The position numbers and the translations under genes were made by a program. A DNA stretch of 64,000 nucleotides from Romanomermis culicivorax. Lineage: Eukaryota; Nematoda; Enoplea; Mermithida; Mermithidae. Every line of letters begins with the position of its first letter. Within the stretch, counting starts at the first letter, position 1. The stretch is from positions 248,001-312,000 of the forward strand of contig CAWUHX010000098.1 of NCBI GenBank assembly GCA_963922205.1, in the 5' to 3' direction. A model generated the notes under the pieces. The model had not been told where the DNA came from. It worked only from the letters and a program-made list of their open reading frames with translations, and did not search any database. Shown here piece after piece: positions 22,412 to 35,016 of this stretch.

Positions 22412-25400
22412 TAGGGCTGTTTCGATCAGAGAATTTTAGTAATTTCGAGTTCGAGTTTGGTCTTTTTGCTTTTCCAAGTTGGAGTTCGAGTTTGAAAATT
22501 GTTACGAGTCAAGTTCGAGTAATTCACTATTGTATATAAGCATTCATTTTGTTACATAAATGCCAGTCAATATTATTATGCACCTGGTCTGGTACAACTG
22601 AACTACACAGAACTGTTTATCATATGTCATAGTTACTAGGTATAGAATTTTATGCAGTCACTATTTGTGTCATACTTGCAGGTTGAAGCAAATTGTATTT
22701 TTTAATGAAATGCATTATTTTGTATTACCACACCAATTACACGTTTTATCTATTTAAGCAATATTTGACTTAACATCATTAATAAAATGCCTAGAAAAAG
22801 TATTATTTGGAATGGCTTTGAAGAAACGAATGGCAATGTGGTAAAGTGCAATTTTTGCAGTATGAAGCTCGCTCAATTGTCTTGTTCATCTACAACTGCC
22901 CTATGGCGTCACTTGGAAGTCAAGCATTCAGAAGAATACAAACAATTAAGTTCCATGGCGGCAGATGAAAAAAAGTACGCAGTCACACCAGTTGAAATTT
23001 TAATTTTGGTCTAAAACCAATCATTTTAACTTCAAAGCTCGTTTTTCTGAAATGGAACATTCAAAGAAAAAGATACAAATGGAAATGAAAAGCCAAAAAA
23101 CTTTAGATGATGCGTTTCAGCCAGTGAGTTTCATAGTTTATTGAAAAAATTCATTTGCAATTCGGATAATTTTCAGATAAAAAAATGCATCAACAGTGAT
23201 GTTCATTCCAAAAAAATTGATAAAAAAATAGCTGAAATGATAATTTTAGACGATCTACCATTCAGCCACATAGAAGACATTGGTTTCATGGCCCTTATGT
23301 AGGAAGTAAGATAAGAAATTTGAATCAAGTTTTTGTTTAACTTGGTGTGTGCTAATTATCTATATACAGCTACTCATGTAGAGAACTGTTATATACTATG
23401 CTTTCTTCAGATTATTCCTTCATATAACTTGAAATTGCGCTGCTTCTACACAGAAAAAGTAGACGAAGTATATATGAAATTGCGAGAAAAAGTTAAATTA
23501 GAAATTCAAACTTTCATCTTTAACGGAGTATCTTTTACGACTGATATTTGGTCGAATCTGACGGAATCCCTGTTAAGGTAAATATGAATTACTTATATTC
23601 AAATATATGGCTTATTTTTTGGCAAATAAATCAATCATTATGTTTACCTTTTCTATTTTTAGCTTGACTTTGCATGGAATTAATGACGATTTCGAAAGAG
23701 TTCAATTTGTGTTGCATGCGCAACCACTTCCTGGTGAAAGACATACTAATGAAAATTTAAACCGTCATTTTGATGAAATGTTAGAGAATTGGAACATAGA
23801 TAAAACGAAAGTAAGATTATAAGTTCATTGTTATCATTCCTATTGTGATCTAAATACTAGAGTAGTGAAGTTAATTAATATCATCAGGTTCACATGGTGC
23901 TACGTGATGGTGGAACTAACATCATAAAAGCACTGGGTTTATCAGATTTACAAAGTGCTAACTGCAGTGCTCATCAAATTAATCTTATTGTTTAAGAAGG
24001 TAGGTGAAACAAAATAAGCAGGCAGGTTACTCATATTGTTGTCATTTTTTGCTATTATACATCAATTAATATATTTTTCATTTACAGCTCTTAAAGCCCA
24101 ACAAAGCATCAAAAATAGCCTTGAGACATGCAGAAAAATTGCTGGGCATTTCAACCATAGCGATCCTGCACGAAAGAAACTAGAAGAAATTCAGAAACGT
24201 TTGGAAAACAACAAACAATCACTCAGAATTATCCAAGTATAATAAAATTCACACTCATGTGTACATGATATAATAAGTTACTAACTACTTTAAGGAATCA
24301 GTGACACGCTGGAATTCTTGTCTTGCAATGGTGCGTCGTATTCATGAACTAAGAGAGGCAATTACATTGTACTCAGTGGAACAGAATTTAGTCGAATGGT
24401 CGGGTATATCCTGGAGTAACTTGGAAAAATTGATCATTGCCTTACAACCTTTTGAAGAAGCAACAGAAATGGTACATAAAATTTATCCTAAGAATTTCTC
24501 TATTCATATACTCGAGTTGTGCATGTTAAGAATCAGAATGAAATTATTTTGAAAAATGATTTTCATTTGTTAAGTTAATTAAATCTAATTTTAAATTTTT
24601 GTAGCTCAGCGCTAATAAATCCTCGATTGCTGATGTTTTGTATATCAGACACTTGCTGAAAAAACGTTTCGAAAAGGATTCAAGTGGCAGAGAATTCAGA
24701 ATCGGTACAATGATGGATGTCATTCGAAATGGAATCACCAATCGATTTAGCAGTTTGGAAACTAATCTGTATGTTTCTCAAATGTCATTTGCAGGTAGGT
24801 CACTGCAGATCAAATATTTTTGCATTTATAAAAATTAATGTCTTTCAGATATTATGCTACTGCCACATTTTTACACCCTCGCTATAAAACGAAATATTTT
24901 GAACACATTGCTACGGAAAAACGTGTTGTCCAAAAATTGGAACAATTTTGCACCGAAAATATACCCGAATGCTTGGAACCGGGGCAAAAAAAGAAAAAAA
25001 GGACAGTTGAAATTTCGGAAAAACTGACCCTGAAAGATTTTGAAATGGCGAACAAATCTAGTGAAAGTGAATCTGAAAATGCCGGCAATTTGGGATCATT
25101 GCAAAAAGTTAGAAAAGGACATTTCTCTGAAAATACTCCCATTGCAGACAATTATGTGGTTAAATTTTAATTTTCAATTATAGGAATTGGAAGCTTACAA
25201 GCCTATGAAAAAACCATCAAGTGACGATTGTGAGTTACAATGGTGGAAAACAAACAAAAATACATTCCTGTTGTCGTCCAAAGCGGCAAAATTGTTCCTA
25301 TCGCCTCCTTCAACAAGTGTAGCATCAGAACGCCTCTTTAGCAATGCTGGTCTGATATATCAACCTACTCGCAATTGTTTATCAGGCGATCGAGCAGAAC

Positions 25401-25707
25401 GTCTATTGTTTTGCAAGTTGAATTTGATTGAAAAAAATTCAAGTATTGATTCATTGATAATAAAAAATGTGGTTTGTTGGATGAATAAAATGTTTGGGAA
25501 ATTATGTTACTTATGACATACCTTTATCTTAAACACTAAGCAGGACTTCTTAATTCCATTATATTTTAAAGTTTAAACTCGAAAAAAACTCGAAATAATG
25601 GTTGAAAAAAATCGAGTTCGAGTTTCAAATTTCCAAGTTTTCGAGTTCGAGTTGCCAAATTGTCGAGTTTTAATCAAGTTCGAGTTCGAGTACTCGAAAC
25701 AGCCCTA
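22412..25707 (+). mobile_element. hAT transposon with spliced ZBED-type transposase
   Basis: 3296 bp with perfect 8-bp duplications TGAGGTAA (22404-22411, 25708-25715), so it inserted into the pogo element. Termini are TAGGGCTGTTTCGATC / TACTCGAAACAGCCCTA. Dense subterminal GAGTTCGAGTT repeats lie at 22445-22525 and 25575-25695. It is the best-preserved DNA transposon in the window. Confidence 0.9.
22787..25516 (+). pseudogene. hAT transposase (BED finger, RNase H-like core, hAT dimerisation domain)
   Basis: About ten short exons with GT-AG junctions. A BED zinc finger opens it (WNGFEETNG, CNFC, HLEVKHSEEY; 22787-22950). The nuclease core follows: GVSFTTDIWSN near 23525-23560, VLRDGGTNIIKALGL near 23895-23945, CSAHQINLIV near 23965-23992, and VTRWNSCLAMVRRIHEL near 24300-24350. 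The C-terminal dimerisation block is STSVASERLFSNAGLIY near 25310-25365. One in-frame TAA at 23993-23995 just after the AHQINLIV motif breaks the frame; otherwise it looks nearly whole, so the copy is young. A small set of introns about 50-100 nt long interrupts it. Confidence 0.82.
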
Positions 25708-26384
25708 TGAGGTAACATAACCATCGACCTTTATTGTCACAAAATTTCAGCTGAATATGATGAAAATCATCAACAGCAAAAAACTTTTCATAAATTTGCT
25801 CCCGGCTGTCCCTATGGTGGGTAACTTTGGTCAATTGACCTAAAAAAGTGCCTGACGTGAGAACTATTGTGTTGTTCAGATTCAAAGTTAAGAGGTACAT
25901 GAAAATATCAATATGAATGAAAACAAAAATATCAATGGTTCAAAATTTATTAACGAAAAAAAATTAACGTGTAGACCAATGTTACCCACCAATGGGTGGG
26001 TAACATTGGTCGTTACCCACCATTGGTTGTTACGCACCAATGGGTGGGTAACACTGGTCGACACACAAAAATATGAGGTACACTAAAACAAAATGCGCGT
26101 TTTTAAGATCAAAATACATGAGATTAACCAAATTTAAAGAAAGATTAATTGTTATGAGTAACACAAACTTGACAAACAAAATCACCAATGGGATCAAAAT
26201 CAACATCCAAACAGTTACCACATATCTACCCATCACATCTATCACAGCATGCCCAGTCTTTTTTGTACTTTTTCTTGTAAATTGCCCATTGAATATAGCA
26301 AATGCGACACACATTAGTGCTTCTAGCTTTTTTGGCTTCTTTCATTTCTTACAGTTGAGCAAGAGTTGGGCACCCTTGAGAGAC

Positions 26385-26472
26385 CTCTCCTACCAAAATG
26401 AAAATTTTGGGAATTACCCCAAAAAAGTTGCCCAACCCCCCCCCCAGACCTTGGGGCTTCATTACATGTATG
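26385..26472 (-). mobile_element. Poly-G/poly-C MITE fragment inside the pogo element
   Basis: Only the right half is visible: AAAATTTTGGGAATTACCCC, a run of 10 C, CAGACCTTGGGGC, and the terminus TTACATGTATG. No left terminus was found. Confidence 0.6.
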
Positions 26473-26513
26473 AAAGAGATATAACGAAAAATCAGTGAAT
26501 TACTTTTCATCTA

Positions 26514-27250
26514 TCCATTCTCTAACAGCATAGCGAAACGAATCCAATCCAACTAAGCACCAATCGTCTCACAAATTCTTGCCATCATTGACTACTACTA
26601 GAAGTGGTACACTATCGTCCACAGCATACCACAGCCAACGATAGTAATAATAGTTTTCCTTCATCATGTACGATTTGATGAGGGTCTTGCATGCCTTTGG
26701 CACACAAAACTTAGCTGCAGCCAACATCTGTGCTCAATCGGGTCACATCAACATTCCATACATTCGGGTTTCGAATCCAATGCCAATTTTTTTTACGGTG
26801 GATTCGAATAAATCGAACCATTTACTGGCAACAAATTGTGTCAACGCTTTTGCCCAGACAGCTGGCAAATTTTGTGGAATTCTTTCAGATCATGCATTTC
26901 CATGACGTTTGAAGAATGAACGAAACCACTCACGTCCTACGGTCTTCTTTTCCTTGAACAGTTCCGGCTTGTTTTCGTGTAGATAACTGTCAATTATTGT
27001 GATAAGGCAATCTTTTGTGAATGGCACGCTCACAACAGTGACAGATTTGACCAGTTTGACGAGTAGCGATTCTTCAGCTGCTGTGAGGTACGTTTTAGGA
27101 CCAATCATTCCTGAATGCCTTGCGTTTACTTTGTTTTCTAATGTTCCATGTGGAATATTATGAACACGAGCTGCTGTTCGAATTTTTGACCCGTTTCGAA
27201 TGACCTCAATGGCCTTTTCGAGATCTTCTGTTGAGTAATTAGTCAGTCAG
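26514..27250 (-). pseudogene. pogo-family transposase remnant (Psq-type and CENP-B-type HTH)
   Basis: The minus strand reads YSTEDLEKAIEVIRNGSKI then AARVHNIPHGTL (27240-27130, Psq helix-turn-helix) and then LTAAEESLLVKLV to VGREWFRSFFKRHGNA (27085-26890, CENP-B DNA-binding). Further on, PAVWAKALTQF and KWFDLFESTVKKI (26870-26790) fit the region leading to the DDE nuclease. The DDE domain itself is not readable: several stops, and a poly-G MITE fragment lies downstream. Inactive. Confidence 0.78.
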
Positions 27251-28095
27251 GTATTTGCGCGCATCAGGCTTTCTTTTGTAATGCCTGACCATATTGTGAC
27301 GTACCTAATCCATGAAAATTATATCCAGGATAAAATAATTCGTCTGAACAAGAAGTAAGATCAAGTTATAATAAGTAGAAAAATGTGTGGCACCAAAAAT
27401 TTTAATTTGACCAAAGTTGCCCGCAAAAATATAATGTGACCAGAGTTACCCACCCTGACCAAAGTTTCCCGCCAACTGGCCAAAGTTTCCCGCTTTTGGA
27501 CCGATTTTTTTACTCGAAAATGGGTAGTTACTTTTTTTATACAAAACAGAAAGGAGAAACTCTCTAAAGACACTTAATTGTTAGTGAAAGTTTTGAGTGC
27601 AGTGGATAAGTGAAACCCAAATTTTTTTCAATTTGAAAATTTTCATAAAAAAAAATTTCAACTTTGTTGACCCACTAATTTCTCATTTTTATTTGGATTT
27701 CAATTTCCTTCGACAGTAACATGCATTGATCACTTAGGCATTAGTGTGCGAAGTTGCATCTGCATATCTTACAGAGAAAAAATTCGGCGATGTTTCAAGT
27801 GAAATTGACCAAAGTTACCCCGTGGCCAAAGTTACCCCACTTTACCTTACCTGTAAGACATCCGACCAGTGGGGGGAGGGTAAATCCGAAATTTGGGGGG
27901 GGGGGGATAGAAAAAAGTCGAAATTTTTCCCAAAAAAGGCCAAAAAACATACACTTTTTTGCAAATTTTTTTAATTTTTTCCAAACTGTGGGGGGGGGGG
28001 TTGGAGGGAGGGGGGTAAATGATTTTGGGTACAGGGTTGGCCAAGTTGGGGGGGGATCCCGCCCAACCCTCCCCAGGTACAGGTATGTTAATTAG

Positions 28096-29229
28096 TCAGT
28101 CGAAGTAGATATGCTAACGGCCGCGCCTGATAGAAGATAGTTAACATTATAACCCATGACCGGTGCAATTTTGAGATTTTAATTCTTTCAAGTCCACCAA
28201 AACTAATTTTTTCAGTTTAGAATTCCCCAAAATTTTTTCCACATTGAGAACTATACCCAAAATATTTTTCCTCATTTCGAAATTTTTTTCCTCAAACGAC
28301 CCCAATTGAGGAGGAAATAACGGTGATTTCGCGCAACCCGAGAATTTCTTACGGAAAATATATACAACAGTAAAGATCTACACAATGTTACATTTCCTAA
28401 CGCACTGTCTTACCTGCTGAATATCACTTTACGATGACATTCATGGTGAGTTTTAGCGGAGGAGCCAAAAACCAAGAGGTCTGCAGGGTTTTATTATAAG
28501 GATCTACATGAAGTAGCCACTAATCGAAAATTTTAAGACAGCTTCTGAGAAGTTTGACGACTTGACTATCATAAGGGTCATTCAATGCCATTTAAAACTT
28601 TTCACAAAAAAAAAATTTTGCGCCAAGAAATTTTCATTTGGCGGAAGAAAAAAAATGACCGGAAAAATTTTCTCCGGCGATGAAAAGTTGAAATTTTCAT
28701 TTTGCAAGTTTCGGTCACCTGCATCGGCCGAGACTGGATGCAAAATCAAGAAAAAAAGTCTCCGCCCTAAAAAAACTTTTTTTGCCGAGAACAAAAATTT
28801 AATCGCAGAAAATTTTTACTTGGCAGCAGAACAAAATATTTTGAAGTAGAAAAAAATTTTGACTGAAAAAATTTTCTTATGTGATGAAAAATGGAAATTT
28901 TCAGTTTCTTTCGGGTACCTGCATCAGCCGAGATAATGGCCGAGAGCAGAAAAATAGTTGATGAGGATGTTTTGCTTCTTTTCATCTGCTTATAACAGCG
29001 CAAAAAACAAGGGAAGTATTGTGCGGCCAATTCCCATGGATATTGGTAGCTTTAGTCTGTAGTCTGTTTTTCCTGAAATGCTCCTAAATGATGAAAGTAG
29101 AAAGCTAGTAGTGTTAGAGGTTTTCACGATTTTCTGATAATCCAACCGAATTGTCAGCAGTGGATCATTGGTCAGGTTTTTCTGGCAACTGATGCTTCCA
29201 TTCCTGATCTGATTGTACAACCTGCTCAC
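28096..29229. other. Non-coding interval with a direct repeat
   Basis: No gene recognised. 28088-28140 continues the foldback-family sequence interrupted by the nested stack. About 28650-28740 and 28850-28935 are diverged direct copies (TGAAAATTTTCA-type, GGTCACCTGCATCGGCCGAGA versus GGTACCTGCATCAGCCGAGA). Confidence 0.45.
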
Positions 29230-32200
29230 TTTTGTTCATCAACATACAATATGCCAAATTGCATCAAACTTCGACCAAACCAAATAGTCGCCATCCCTAA
29301 ATACACATTGGAGTCTGTGGCTGTTCCAAGCCAGGACAATGATATCTGTGTTTCCCTTTCCACGTCTGACTGTGATTTGACTGACCATGAACCAGCTGTA
29401 TTGGACAAATCCTTGCTGCACCATACAGATCAGCAGAAACTTGATTTCGCTCTGAACAAAATGACCAAGAAGACATGCATTTCCACCCCCCAAAAAGTAA
29501 CAGCCCTCAGTATGTTACAGCAAAACGGTATGTTACAGCAAAAAAACCAAAAACTGAGATGTCTTCAGCCTACCTGGTGATAAGCCAACCTTTACGAACG
29601 CATTGACTCCAGCATCAACACTGGAACAGCAAAACTGCTATCTCGCCATTACTACCACCCCACCATGGAGCAAAGACTGATCATCCACCACCATATTCAA
29701 GAAATGCTCAACAATGATTTAATAGAACCTTCCCACTCACCATGGGTGGCACTGTTATTCTTGGTAGAGCAAAAAGATGGTTCTTGGTGCCCCATCATAG
29801 ACTACCACAGCAAAACAAAGTAATGCCCAGTGATCGCTTTCCGGTACCACAGATCAATGATTACTTGGACGTTATGCAACAAGCGAAATTTTTTGTGATG
29901 CTCAACTTAAAATAGCTGGATGATGGCAGGTACCCCTCCACAACGATTCCTGCAACAAGACATCCTTCATCTGCCAGGAGGCTTGGTTCTGATTCAAAGT
30001 ACTAACATTTGGCTTGAAGAATGTGCCTGCTGAATTCCAATGATTAATGGAAAGAATCTTACACCTGTACATTTGGAAACCTTGCCTCATCATCTATATT
30101 GATGACATCATCATAGTTTTGAATTCGTTTGATGAACATTTAGTGCATCTCCAAATCATTTTCGATGCCTTTAGTGCTGCCAACTTTATGCTTTGGCCAA
30201 ACAAGTGTGAGTTCCTACTGCCGCGAATGATGTTCCTAGGACATCTCCTCAATGTGGAAGGAATTGCCACTGATCACGACAAAGTCAAAACAATTGCCAA
30301 GTATAAGTTCGGGCCAACCAAAAAAAGTATGCAAAGTTTTCTGGTTTAATCCAATGGTGTAGATGATTTATCACAAAGATGGTGACCCTGTCCAGTCCAT
30401 TGTATGAACTCTTACAAAAATATGCTCAATACGTCGTCACCGAAGAACACAGAGCTGCTTGTGAAGGAATCAAGACAGTGCTCACTTCCTCGCCTTTCCT
30501 GTGATATCCAGTGTATGATGGCAAAGCCCAATTCATCATTCAAACTGATGCCAGTACAACTGCCATGGGCACTATACTTTACCAAGAAAGTGACAATGGC
30601 AAATGGGTTATTGCTCACAACAGCTGCATTCTTACTGATGCCAAAACCTGCTATAGCACCATGGAAAGAGAATGTCTCGCCATCATCTATGGATTTCACA
30701 TGTACCATGACTGTTGTAGTGTGTTTCTGCTGATTTTGCTGATCATTTGTAAACTTTGTCGATTTTCGCAGGAGGCCCGCAAGTACAAAGTGGAGTGAGT
30801 GAGGGGGACCATCGACAGTCATCTTACTGTAGCACATGTGGGTACGTGTGCATTTGGTTGCTCTCAGGGGTCTTATTGTGTTCTTGTATACTTGCCATTG
30901 ATATATTTTTTATGCATACTCCCCCCCTCCCAGCACGCCCAGCCTTTTCTTCCTATTCTTCTCGTAGCACTTGGGAGTGATTGTTATCTCGCCCCCTCGT
31001 TTTGTATTAGTAAGTGTTTAGTTTTTGCCTCAGGTAAAATTTGGAGAGAATTCTCCTTTACTCTTTCCTTATTTTAATTGGGAGACAGGTTAAGGAAATA
31101 AACCTTCCTTATCTACTGGGTGATTAGTGTCAGGTTTAAGTACATTAATTGAGTTTAATCAGGTAAGCATGGGTGTTGGAAATACGTGCATTAAGGATGA
31201 ACCCTGGATTCCTACACCTGCCTGATTCATCAAGCCCCAACTCACTTTAAAATATAACACAACTACGTCTATGGCTCAAAGGTTATCATTCATACCAACC
31301 ACAAATGCCTCAAAGGACAACAAGGACAAAAAGCATGGCAATGCCCGATTACAAAAATTCCCCATTAATCTCCAAGAATATGATTATAAAGTAGAATACA
31401 TCAAAGGCAAAGACAATGCCTGCCCCGACATTTTATCCTGGAAAGATGACTGCAAAAAGCAGCCAGTCCCGAGCACTGAAGAATTGGCCAGCAAAATCTT
31501 TGACTCACAATTTCACTCAGCCAGTGGGATATTGGATGCCCACCCCACAGTAACCAATATTTCGTCAGTTGAAATGTTGCCACCTTTCCCAAACACTGCT
31601 AACATAAACGTCATTACCTGGGCCATGCCAAAACAACATGCTGATCAAGCCACCCTGGCTGCATGTCAGTTGCCGCCTGCCAAATTCCAGCCACTTACGG
31701 TCAAAGCCATTTCAATCACTATGCGCGTGTAAATTCGGCTCACGCAGGCCTCTGATCCTGAAATTACCAAAATCCTCAATACTCTTCAAATGGGCAGTGC
31801 TACAAAACAGTCATCTGTATTCTTCACAGAAAACAGCATTTTGTATTGCCAAGTCACTGATCAAAAACAACTTGTTTTGCCTGCTTTGCTAGTCGACCAA
31901 ACTCTACACCAGTTTCATGGCACCAAAATCATGAACGACCAAGGACCTAACCCTATGTTGGCAGCCATCAAAAATTATCTTTGGTGGCGCCCTATGGAGG
32001 AAACTGTCCACAACTGGATCAGATCCTGCAAGATTCGGCAATTAACATCACTGTGCACCCCCCCTCCACCACCATAGCTGCCCATTCAGCCAACCCTGCC
32101 ATTCAAAATCCTCACTACAGATATTGTCAACATCTCACTGGTTAGCAACAAACGACCCTACCTTATCATCTTCCAGGATTACTTCATGAAATGGGCATCC

Positions 32201-33035
32201 ATACATCTATCAAAAGGAGTCCACAATTGTCAAACGCTTCATGAACAATGTTGTCCTAAACCACAGCAGTCGACTCATCCTTCTTTCCCATCAAGACGGA
32301 TGTTTTACATCAAAATTGATGCAATAAATTTGTGAGCTCCTCAAAATCCGAAAAGTTAAAATGACCACCTATCATCTGCAATGCAGCAGAATGGTTGAGA
32401 GTTTCAATCAAACGCTTATTGCTCAACTAAAGAAATATACTGCCGATGGCCCCGACAAGTGGGAGCGCTACCTACCTTAAGCCATCTTCGCATACAACAC
32501 AATGCAGCATACAGCAATGCACCATTTGCTGTTCAAATTATTATGCAGTTACAAGCCCGGAATTACATTTGACTACAACTGTGCCCAATGTCTCACTTTA
32601 CTGCTCAATTACAGCACTTACCAGCACATCTTGATGCAAGCCCAGTTCAAAATGTAAGAATCGACCAAATGAACATTGATAAGGCTGCTGACAACAGCAA
32701 GAAATATAATGACCAAAAAACCTGCATGAGAGAAATTAACTTCAATGACCTTGTTGTTTTGGTCAACAATAAAAAATAACAAAATTCAACCAGATTTTAT
32801 AGGCCCATTCATTGTGACCAATGTCAGCAATATTGCTAAAAATATGGTTGTGACTGATGCTTTGGATAGGCCTGGCCGACTGCAGCTTGTCACCATTTCC
32901 CAATTGAAGCCCTTTATTCTATGCCCGGCCAGAGACACTTCCATCACCGAAGCCAGTGGATCACAGTGCCAACAAATTGATGCCACCTTGCCTGCCACCT
33001 TGCCACTTCCAAATGCAACTTTTTGGTTGTATTGA
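29230..33035 (+). pseudogene. Ty3/gypsy retrotransposon pol remnant, second copy
   Basis: Many stops and shifts, but the order PR-RT linker, RT, RNase H, integrase is clear: [20 protein letters not shown] near 29727-29780, YIDDIIIVLNSFDEHLV near 30098-30150, KCEFLLPRMMFLGHLL near 30205-30255, QTDASTTAMGTILYQES near 30541-30590, STMERECLAIIYGF near 30655-30695, EYIKGKDNACPDILS near 31398-31440, HQFHGTKI and the H2C2 finger near 31910-32040, DIVNISLVSNKRPYLIIFQD near 32120-32180, and a C-terminal GPFIVTNVSN near 32805-32835. Residue patterns make it a relative of the minus-strand element at 40.7-43.8 kb. A solo LTR interrupts the RNase H part. Confidence 0.88.
30712..31259 (+). mobile_element. 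Probable solo LTR inside the RNase H region
   Basis: The RNase H frame runs to 30711 (FHMYHD) and resumes at 31264 (YVYG), so about 550 bp is foreign. The insert begins TGTTGTAG and ends TATAACA, has AATAAA at about 31098, TATA-like sequence near 30899, and no protein. A 4-bp duplication would be TGAC/CAAC, poorly conserved, so solo LTR is the best guess rather than proven. Confidence 0.55.
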
Positions 33036-35016
33036 CCCACTGGATTTTTTAACTTTACCCTTACTTTCTTTCTACTATCATTTCTTTTCCTTCTTTATTA
33101 TTCTGTTATACAATGCTGCATTAATCATCTGCTGATCCTGACTGCCGCAACATCTACACCTATGATGGACGATTTCTATTCTAACTTTTTGCATGCATAT
33201 TTTTGTTTATTTACCCTTTTCATATGCATGCTCACACTTGCCCTGTAACCTTGGGTTCCCACTCGACTCATCCTTGCCAAAGTCACACACAGGAAGATCA
33301 GTGATCAGCTGTGGTGACTTTGGCATATGACTCAGCTCATGCAATTTCCGATGCCATGGTTTGACACTGCCTTGACTAGCGCCGTATGCTGTCTTCTCAA
33401 TGCCTCACTCAAGTAGGATGTTCGGAAATGGCAAGACCACCCCAGTCTAGGTGAATTTGTGCCCAATGTTGCTGCCACCAAGTAAGCATATCATTTTTTA
33501 CAATTTTTCAATCTAGTTCAGTCAAAAATTTTCTTTTCATTCTCAAATCAAAAAATTCAGATTTCATTCCCTTAGTGTATGTGGAGTCGGCCCCATAGTC
33601 TCCTTCTATGGTGTCCCACCATTATTCGAATTTTTCAAATGCACTCTATGTTGTGCAGGTCTTTTCTTAAGAGGCGTAAGAAAAGATTGAGGCTTCTGGT
33701 CTGAACTGACCTGTTAGAACTAATCCCTTGGCTAAGCCTCGGTGGTAGTGCAACAGTCCGGTTCCCCAGACCTACAACAACAAAGATTACTTTAACTTAA
33801 ATGCGGTGCCTCACCAGAGAGCTTCACAGTCTCCTAGCTGAGACAAGGAATCCCCTCAGGGATAGACTTACTTGAGTATAACCCTTAATGGGTTTCCCAA
33901 GGCTTGCTGACTGCAAGCTGGCGCCTGGGCCTCTGGCCCTCCGCCTTCGTTGATCGGCGATATCTAAATAATAAACAAATATATTAAACAATATATCACA
34001 TGAAATATTAAAAAGAATGTCGATAAACCACAGTTGGTAGTATGCAAATAAAGTCGGAAATGCTGGGAAGGTTTTAATAGACGCCAGAAAAATTATGTCA
34101 AGAATATGATAAAAAACGAATATAGTGAACGAATGATTTTCACTATCATTTTTGGTCTTTCTTTGGTGCTCCACTTCTATGCAAATGTCTGTGCCGCTGG
34201 TCCTCCATTTCTTCGATTTGCATGACGATTTCCCCATGCGATTTGCCATCAACAGGGTGCCCAACATCCCTCGCGCGTCAAAACCGACCTACGGGAGGTA
34301 GAAAAAAAAAACTTTCGGCCGGGTTACCCCTGCATTAAAAGAATTAATCAAAAAGAAAAAATCTACTACTCCGGCTGACTCCTGTTTTTACAGTTTGTCT
34401 CACTCGGACTCCCGTTTCACAGTCTGTCCTAATCTGACTCCTGTGCTGGTCGTTGGACACAACAAATACCAAGGACTTCGCCACAATGGCTGGCAAGTGA
34501 CGCCCATTTTAACCTCGGCCTTGATGGAATAACCTCCCATCCTAAGGAGTATGATGATGAGGTCTGCGCCAAATTGGGTCGATTCCAGGTTCGGCTGCTC
34601 AGTCTGCATGCTGTGGCAAGTCGTTGGTCATGGGTCTAACCGCATGCAAATCATTTTCCCGCGTCTCTATTCTTCTAAATTAAAATCAAAATATGTGATT
34701 ATATTATACGATACAACAAAGACGACGCAGAATGTACGGATATCACAAATGATAAAATGCACTAAAAAATTTGAGCAAAAATGTGGCCAAGAACTTAAAA
34801 AATGTTTTTACGGTTGCGTTTTGCACCAGTTTGTCAAAGAGAAAATTTTAGTTGGCCAGGCAGCACCGAAATTTAAATAATATTTTTGGATTTTGTAATT
34901 TTTTGATTTTTTTGGATTTTGTGATTTTATTAGTATTTTTGGATTTTGTATTTTATGAAATTAGTAAAAATATAAATGCGAAAAGATAAATTTTGGGCCA
35001 AAATATGTGCGGCTAA
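33036..35016. other. Non-coding interval, likely retroelement 3' regions
   Basis: No gene recognised. 33276-33324 is a hairpin with arms GCCAAAGTCAC / GTGACTTTGGC. The interval 34880-34985 is T-rich (ATTTTTGGATTTTGT repeated) and is the 3' untranslated part of the minus-strand frame that ends at 35017, as it matches the sequence after the plus-strand copy at 51.4 kb. The frame at 33824-34267 shows no domain. Confidence 0.45.

Larger units (their letters stand above)
22078..27847 (-). mobile_element. pogo-like DNA transposon, with a hAT nested inside
   Basis: Inverted termini AGGTAAAGTGGGGTAACTTT (left) and AAAGTTACCCCACTTTACCT (right) match over 23 of 24 bp and abut TA on each side (22076-22077, 27848-27849). 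Without the 3.3-kb hAT the element is about 2.47 kb, a usual pogo length. The terminal motif (GGTAAC-TTTGGTC) recurs inside at 22280-22315, 25815-25840, 25973-26061 and 27400-27500. The transposase on the minus strand is broken. Confidence 0.85.
22074..28087. mobile_element. Poly-G/poly-C MITE copy 7, split by a pogo element
   Basis: The left four bases CATA (22074-22077) are separated from CCTGTAAGACATCC... (27850-28087) by the pogo insertion. The rejoined ends CATACCTGTAA and ACAGGTATG are flanked by a perfect 8-bp duplication TTAATTAG (22066-22073, 28088-28095). The 27.85-28.09 kb part has runs of 10 G, as in the other copies. Confidence 0.7.

Noticed and set aside
28562..29030. Lys/Phe-rich overlapping frames
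   Set aside because: AT-rich direct repeats produce open frames on both strands; no domain.
33655..33960. Possible tRNA-derived SINE or small RNA gene
   Set aside because: No A/B box pair or cloverleaf could be made out by eye.
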